DNA from: Fusobacterium necrogenes
GTDB taxonomy: Bacteria > Fusobacteriota > Fusobacteriia > Fusobacteriales > Fusobacteriaceae
DNA: 64,000 nt
Direction: 5' to 3'
Assembly (NCBI RefSeq): GCF_900450765.1
Contig: NZ_UGGU01000003.1
Span: 930,001 to 994,000 of the forward strand
In this document: in pieces, positions 59,806 to 64,000 of the stretch
How the letters are laid out: every line of letters begins with the position of its first letter
How positions within the stretch are numbered: the first letter of the stretch is position 1
The notes under the pieces: model-generated
The model's input: the letters and a program-made list of their open reading frames with translations, nothing else
Databases searched by the model: none
What the model was told of the DNA's origin: nothing
Translations under genes and position numbers: made by a program

Positions 59806-60426
59806 TTATAAAATTTTTAAAGTATTTTTAGCTAGTATTAGCACTCCAAACAAAAAAATAATTCCTCCAGACAACTGTGAAATTTTAATCAATTTTCTCT
59901 CATCCAACACCTTTGTAAAATTGGCTATTACATATGTCGTCGTAAACCATTCAATAGAACCACCTAAAAATATTCCCAAAGCTATAAATGGAGCCACTAA
60001 AAAAGTTTCTTCGGAGTAAACTTTTAAAGTAGTAAAAATAACTAGTATTGTAAATATTCCAGATAAATTAGCTAATGCAATAAAAAAAGTTGTAAAATAG
60101 TCTTTTACTATTCCTGTCGGAGTACATTCTATTTTCTTTATTTTTACTCTTTTTTCCAATTTTTTCCAACCAACAAAAATTAAAAATATAGCTACTAAAA
60201 TTTGCAATAAAGATTCATATCTCATTATTAAATCTTCTACATAACTCATAAATAAGAGTGCAGTAAGTGCATAAATAATATCTACTGTTACCATTCCTAA
60301 AGCCGAAACATAGCCTCTTTTATGTCCTTCTATCATAGTTTTTTCCATACAATATATTCCTACTGGCCCAAAAGGAAGAGATAAAATAAGCCCTGTAATT
60401 ACTCCCTTTAATGTAATTAAAAACAT
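59806..60426 (-). CDS. LysE/RhtB-type exporter
   Basis: This 206-residue protein has six helices. ITGLILSLPFGPVGIYCMEKTMIEGHKRGYVSALGMVTVD matches the LysE signature start (the PGPxxx motif seen as PFGPVGI). It is likely to export an amino acid or related metabolite. The gene lies between the zinc-ribbon gene (19 bases) and mnmA (19 bases), probably one transcript. Substrate unknown. Confidence 0.85.
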   Translation of the reverse strand: MFLITLKGVITGLILSLPFGPVGIYCMEKTMIEGHKRGYVSALGMVTVDIIYALTALLFMSYVEDLIMRYESLLQILVAIFLIFVGWKKLEKRVKIKKIECTPTGIVKDYFTTFFIALANLSGIFTILVIFTTLKVYSEETFLVAPFIALGIFLGGSIEWFTTTYVIANFTKVLDERKLIKISQLSGGIIFLFGVLILAKNTLKIL

Positions 60427-60445
60427 TGAAATACCTCCTATAATT

Positions 60446-60805
60446 CTAGTCCTTTAAAGATTTCCCACACTTAGGACAGAAAGAGAAATTACTAGCCACA
60501 TTAGTACCACAGTATGGACATACTTCAGTTTCTAAAACTATTTTTTCAATATCCTCATATTCTACCATCTTTTTTTCTAAAACTTTTGAAATAGACTCCT
60601 TTTTTATCTTATAAACACTTTTACATTGTCTACAAATAATGATATACTCTTTGGAAAATTTAAAAATCGGTATAAAAAAAATATCAAAGCTTTGACTCAA
60701 TTCTACAAGAGAAAATTTTTCATTGATACAAGCTGTACATTTAAATGAAACATTACATAAACTTTTATTTTTATTCCCTATACCAAAAACTCCTATAAAA
60801 AACAT
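60446..60805 (-). CDS. Zinc-ribbon protein of unknown function
   Basis: This 119-residue protein has three pairs of metal-binding Cys: CNVSFKCTAC at the N-terminus, CRQCKSVYKI in the middle and CPYCGTN ... CPKCG at the end, the latter a classic zinc-ribbon pair. Between them is a charged helix SISKVLEKKMVEYEDIEKIV. It is first in the operon with the LysE exporter and mnmA; start has AAGGAG. Role unknown. Confidence 0.7.
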   Translation of the reverse strand: MFFIGVFGIGNKNKSLCNVSFKCTACINEKFSLVELSQSFDIFFIPIFKFSKEYIIICRQCKSVYKIKKESISKVLEKKMVEYEDIEKIVLETEVCPYCGTNVASNFSFCPKCGKSLKD

Positions 60806-60976
60806 TTTCTCTCCTTGCTAATACAGTAAAATAATTTAGTATACATTTCCCTAATAAATTATATCATATTCTTAATCTCATTAAAAGAAAAATTAAATTT
60901 TTTAAAATTCTGTTTTCAACCTATTAAATATATTATATAATAATTATGTAACCCTGTACTTTTGAAAGGAGTAAAT

Positions 60977-61123
60977 TTGAAAAAACAATTAACAGAGACT
61001 GAAATAGAAAAACAGATGGAAAAAGCTATAGAAAAAATTTCACTAGAAATAAAAAAAATAAAATTAATACTAACAATATTAAAAAAACTAAATAAAATAA
61101 AAACATTTTTTAAATTAAAATAG
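60977..61123 (+). CDS. 48-residue Lys-rich helical micro-ORF
   Basis: Starting at TTG 60977 with AAGGAG (60966-60971) upstream, the frame encodes KKQLTETEIEKQMEKAIEKI and a second helical part ending KIKTFFKLK. Isoleucine and lysine dominate. Its stop TAG overlaps the ribosome site of the next gene (TAGGAGG), which suggests translation coupling. Not on a known list; could be a short peptide gene or leader. No function assigned. Confidence 0.5.
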   Translation: MKKQLTETEIEKQMEKAIEKISLEIKKIKLILTILKKLNKIKTFFKLK

Positions 61124-61131
61124 GAGGAAAA

Positions 61132-61416
61132 ATGTTATCTGAAAAGTTATTAAAAAAGATAGGATCTATATCAAAAGAGTTTGAAAAAAGGGGTTATACA
61201 TTAGAGGAAGATTTAGTAGAATTAGTCAAAACTAGAGAAGATATAGCTCAAAAATTAGAAAATACAAAATTCAAAAAAATAGAATTTTTTCAAGATGAAG
61301 AACTCCATTCTATAGGTTTAACTCTAGAAGATGTGCAAATCGAGTTCTTTGTAACCGAGGGAGAAGATGAGCAGGGACCTTGGTACGAAGCTGAAGTAGA
61401 AATAATTTTCTTCTAA
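61132..61416 (+). CDS. Small acidic protein of unknown function
   Basis: This 94-residue protein has an N-terminal helix (SEKLLKKIGSISKEFEKRG) and an acidic C-terminal beta region ending GPWYEAEVEIIFF. The start has GGAGG. It sits between the micro-ORF and the dipeptidase gene, 28 bases before the latter, probably in one operon. No motif or family recognised. Confidence 0.6.
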   Translation: MLSEKLLKKIGSISKEFEKRGYTLEEDLVELVKTREDIAQKLENTKFKKIEFFQDEELHSIGLTLEDVQIEFFVTEGEDEQGPWYEAEVEIIFF

Positions 61417-61444
61417 AATTTAAAGAACAACATAGGGGGATAAT

Positions 61445-62404
61445 ATGAAGATTTTTGATGGACATGCTGATATCTGGTATGATGTAGCTAAAAAAAGAAA
61501 ACTAGGTGAAGAGAATATTTTTAAAAAATATCATTTGGATAGATTAAAAACCGGAAATATAATGGGGGGAATATTTATCGCATATCTTGAACAAATCGAA
61601 GGACAAGATGATGAAAAAGAAATGTTTCATTTAATCAATTCAACTATCCATGAAATAAGGGAAAATCAGGATATATTTAATATAATAAGAGAAAAAGGTG
61701 ATTTTAATAGAGGTATAGTTGAAGGAAAATTTGATATAATTATGGGAATAGAGGGATTAAAGGCTATCGGAAAAAATCTTGATTGGATAGATACTTTTTA
61801 TGAGTTAGGTTTTAGACACGCTTCTCTTACCTGGAATGAAGAAAATCATTTAGCTACTGGAGTAGATGGAGATAAAGAAAGAGGGCTCACCTCTATTGGA
61901 AAAGAAGCAGTAAAAAAGATGGAAAAATTAGGGATGATTATAGATGTATCACATGCTAATGATAAAACTTTTTGGGATATCTATGATAATACTACTAAAC
62001 CAATTATAGCTTCTCATTCTAATGTTAAAGCTCTTTGTGATCATAAAAGAAACCTGACTGATGAACAGATAAAAGCAATAGCTAAAAGAGATGGAGTTAT
62101 AGGTATCAATGCTTATAAAAAGTTTTTAGCACGAGATAGATATAAACAAAATCTAGAAAGATACGTAGATCATATAGAGCATATTATATCATTAGTAGGG
62201 ATAAAACATGCAGCTCTTGGTTTTGACTTTTGTGAATATCTATATATTGATAAAAAAGATGAAGATATTAATCCAATAGGATTAGAAAATGCCTCAAAAG
62301 CTGTATCTGTATTAGAAGAACTATATAAAAGAGGCTATAATGAAAATGATATAAGAAAAATAGCTTTTGAAAACTTTATGAGAATAACTGAAATGATATT
62401 ATAA
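61445..62404 (+). CDS. M19 membrane-dipeptidase family protein
   Basis: This 319-residue zinc dipeptidase has FDGHADIWYDV (HxD metal site), IMGIEGLKAIG (Glu ligand), DVSHANDKTFWDI, IASHSNVKALCDHKRN and GFDFCEYLY. M19 enzymes split dipeptides, including D-amino-acid peptides and L-Cys-Gly. The first 15 residues do not form a signal, so it acts in the cytoplasm. Similar fusobacterial enzymes salvage peptides as carbon and nitrogen source. Start has AGGGGGA. Confidence 0.93.
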   Translation: MKIFDGHADIWYDVAKKRKLGEENIFKKYHLDRLKTGNIMGGIFIAYLEQIEGQDDEKEMFHLINSTIHEIRENQDIFNIIREKGDFNRGIVEGKFDIIMGIEGLKAIGKNLDWIDTFYELGFRHASLTWNEENHLATGVDGDKERGLTSIGKEAVKKMEKLGMIIDVSHANDKTFWDIYDNTTKPIIASHSNVKALCDHKRNLTDEQIKAIAKRDGVIGINAYKKFLARDRYKQNLERYVDHIEHIISLVGIKHAALGFDFCEYLYIDKKDEDINPIGLENASKAVSVLEELYKRGYNENDIRKIAFENFMRITEMIL

Positions 62405-62410
62405 AACTCT

Positions 62411-62959
62411 TTATTTTATGGAGTTGAGAGCTTTCTCAAACTCCTCTTTTGTTATTCCATATCTATTTAATTTAGAAAGAAATTGTTTACCATTAGAATA
62501 TCCTATACCTAATTTTCCTCCAACCTTTTCTCTTCTTTCACTTGCTTCTATTCCACCAACTAATCCACACTCCATAAGATAAGTCATAGTAAAACTACTT
62601 TGTAACTCCTTTTCTACTGTACATTTTGCCTTTTCCAAAGCTTTTATAATAGATTCTGGCGAAGCATTTTCTACACCTATATCTCCATCTTTTGTTCCTT
62701 CACTTCTTCTTATGTAAGCGTCCTTTGCATCAGGAAAAAATTTATGTATATATTTTCTTATCTCATTTCCAGCATAATCAGGATCAGTTAAAATTATTAC
62801 TCCTCTGTTTTTTTGAGCTACTCTTATTCTTTCAATATTCTCTTTTTTTCTTACAGCAAATCCATTTACTTGTATCACTTCAGCATCTACAGCAGATTTT
62901 ACAGCTGCTATATCATCTCTACCTTCCACTACTATTATCTCTTTTATCATCTTTTTCAT
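62411..62959 (-). CDS. rnmV: Ribonuclease M5
   Basis: This 182-residue protein starts with a TOPRIM domain: VVEGRDDIAAVKSAV (Glu) and ILTDPDYAGNEIRKYI (DxD-type). The C-terminal half follows the RnmV pattern (SERREKVGGKLGIGYSNGKQFLSKLNRYGIT), with the G-x-GxSNxKQ motif. It cuts the 5S rRNA precursor. It overlaps the esterase stop by 4 bases. The 5S rRNA is not in this window. Confidence 0.95.
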   Translation of the reverse strand: MKKMIKEIIVVEGRDDIAAVKSAVDAEVIQVNGFAVRKKENIERIRVAQKNRGVIILTDPDYAGNEIRKYIHKFFPDAKDAYIRRSEGTKDGDIGVENASPESIIKALEKAKCTVEKELQSSFTMTYLMECGLVGGIEASERREKVGGKLGIGYSNGKQFLSKLNRYGITKEEFEKALNSIK

Positions 62960-63984
62960 TCTACATTCCTTATCTTTTCATTAAAATATATTAAAAAGTT
63001 TTTTAAATCTCTTGCTACATACTCCCAAGTATGTGTTTCATCCTTACAAAGATACCCTACAAAATTATAATTATGCTTCTTCATTCTTCCTACGGTGTCT
63101 ATCCATTGCTGTAGCATTAGATAAGGCTCTATATCCTTTTCTCCAACACTTGTATAAAAATATCTATTCTCATACTTAGATCTATCTAATCTTTTTATCA
63201 TTGTATATGGGTCTTCTTTTAATATCTTATATCCCCAAGAACCAAAAACTCTTAAAAAATGAAGTTTATCCTCATTATTAAATAATCTCTTTGGAATATA
63301 AAGAAAACTAAAAAATCTAATGACTCTTCTATTGACACTCATTCTAACAATACTAGTAGCTCCAGAAAAACTTCCTATCACTTTAAAAATTTCCAAATGT
63401 CTAAGTCCTAATTTAAAAGCTCCATAACCTCCCATTGAAAATCCTGCAATTCCAAAATTAGATTTAGGAAACTCTTTTTTTAAACCTGATACTATCTCCT
63501 TTATGATATATCTCTCATACTGGTGTGATTTATCCCTATAAAAATTAGTATACCACCCCATACCATCGCAACCAGAATTAATAAGTACTATATTCATTTT
63601 TTGTATTTTTCCAGATTTTAGCAATATAAGATAATTTTCTCTTATTCTCCCTCTTTCTAACCAATCATCTGGACAATCCCTGAGTCCATGAAGTAAGATA
63701 AGACAAGGTAAGCTATCACTTACCTCACCTTTATTCCTTATAACTACATATTCCAATTCTTCATTTATATATTCTTTTGAAGTTGTAACTCTTCTCTCAA
63801 CAAATAAATCTTTTTCTAAATCTTTAACTACCTCATCATAATCAAAATCTTTATTCTCTATAAAAGTTATCTCTTTAAATTGAAGAACTTTTTGTACTTT
63901 CTTTAAAACTTTAAATGAGTATGAATAAGTAACTATATAAAATATTAACCCCAAACTTAATAAGATTATAAAAACTTTTATCAT
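62956..63984 (-). CDS. Membrane-anchored esterase of the alpha/beta fold
   Basis: An N-terminal anchor (IKVFIILLSLGLIFYIVTY) precedes an esterase domain (about residues 75-340) with LILLHGLRDCPDDWLERG, nucleophile elbow GIAGFSMGGYGAFKLGL near 195, and a His in DETHTWEY near 320. It resembles esterase D/S-formylglutathione hydrolase and mycolyltransferase-type proteins. The start has AGAGGGG and lies near the window edge. It overlaps rnmV by 4 bases. Substrate unknown. Confidence 0.85.
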   Translation of the reverse strand: MIKVFIILLSLGLIFYIVTYSYSFKVLKKVQKVLQFKEITFIENKDFDYDEVVKDLEKDLFVERRVTTSKEYINEELEYVVIRNKGEVSDSLPCLILLHGLRDCPDDWLERGRIRENYLILLKSGKIQKMNIVLINSGCDGMGWYTNFYRDKSHQYERYIIKEIVSGLKKEFPKSNFGIAGFSMGGYGAFKLGLRHLEIFKVIGSFSGATSIVRMSVNRRVIRFFSFLYIPKRLFNNEDKLHFLRVFGSWGYKILKEDPYTMIKRLDRSKYENRYFYTSVGEKDIEPYLMLQQWIDTVGRMKKHNYNFVGYLCKDETHTWEYVARDLKNFLIYFNEKIRNVE

Positions 63985-64000
63985 ATACCCCTCTTAATTA

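Noticed and set aside
1-64000. CRISPR array, tRNA or rRNA genes, phage or intact transposase
   Set aside because: No regularly spaced repeats, no cloverleaf-like GC-rich blocks, no integrase or transposase frames were seen.

Overview
The window is AT-rich chromosomal DNA that looks like a Fusobacterium or a close relative in the Fusobacteriales. I base this on the very low GC, strong GGAGG ribosome sites, a Gram-positive type PolC and NFACT/RqcH protein next to Gram-negative style lipoproteins, and S-box, M-box, RFN and fluoride riboswitches driving short operons. I see no phage, no CRISPR array, no rRNA or tRNA, and no intact insertion sequence. Degraded gene fragments and a dispersed hairpin repeat are present.

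Layout. 1-1253: C-terminally cut alpha/beta hydrolase. 1489-9126: HU alone, then the minus-strand operon DUF4911-like, khpA, rimM, trmD, gamma carbonic anhydrase, SPOUT methyltransferase and polC. 9192-10520: hpt-rsmA. 10685-15254: plus-strand operon PASTA protein, rsgA (ATT start), rpe, MarR-FeoA regulator and rqcH. 15363-27598: a large sulfur/redox region with a three-domain rhodanese lipoprotein, a CDP-alcohol phosphotransferase, an ABC importer, a TVP38 protein, a CCG-domain Fe-S protein, two half-permeases, a DsrE domain and a CoA-disulfide reductase-rhodanese-TusA protein. This region faces an HxlR regulator across a perfect palindromic operator. Its gene content mirrors the E. coli ydjXYZ-ynjABCDEF cluster.

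27804-38491: coaBC, HD phosphohydrolase, META lipoprotein, sirtuin, an aldo-keto reductase relic, a PatB-like lyase, a Zn/Cd P-type ATPase, a methyltransferase with a 3' frameshift and a WYL regulator. 38576-42528: a SAM-riboswitch operon metN-metI-metQ-M20 peptidase. 42535-45728: mgtA behind an M-box and a second small leader ORF with its own hairpin. 45737-47546: an FGGY sugar kinase directly behind an FMN riboswitch, which is an unusual pairing. 47600-48890: degraded genes and a candidate small RNA.

48894-64000: DUF2004-like protein, MATE exporter, NfeD-stomatin pair, CstA, and ilvE behind an Ile/Leu-rich leader ORF and terminator. Next come a fluoride riboswitch with a cation/proton antiporter, mnmA with a LysE exporter and a zinc-ribbon protein, an M19 dipeptidase operon, and RNase M5 with an esterase.

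Points most worth a second look: the FMN riboswitch on a sugar kinase; the CoADR and DsrE reading frames joined at a run of ten A; rsgA with only an ATT start; two leader ORFs (mgtA, ilvE) with hairpins; a PASTA protein without kinase in the prkC position; and a hairpin-forming MITE-like repeat whose arms co-vary between copies.
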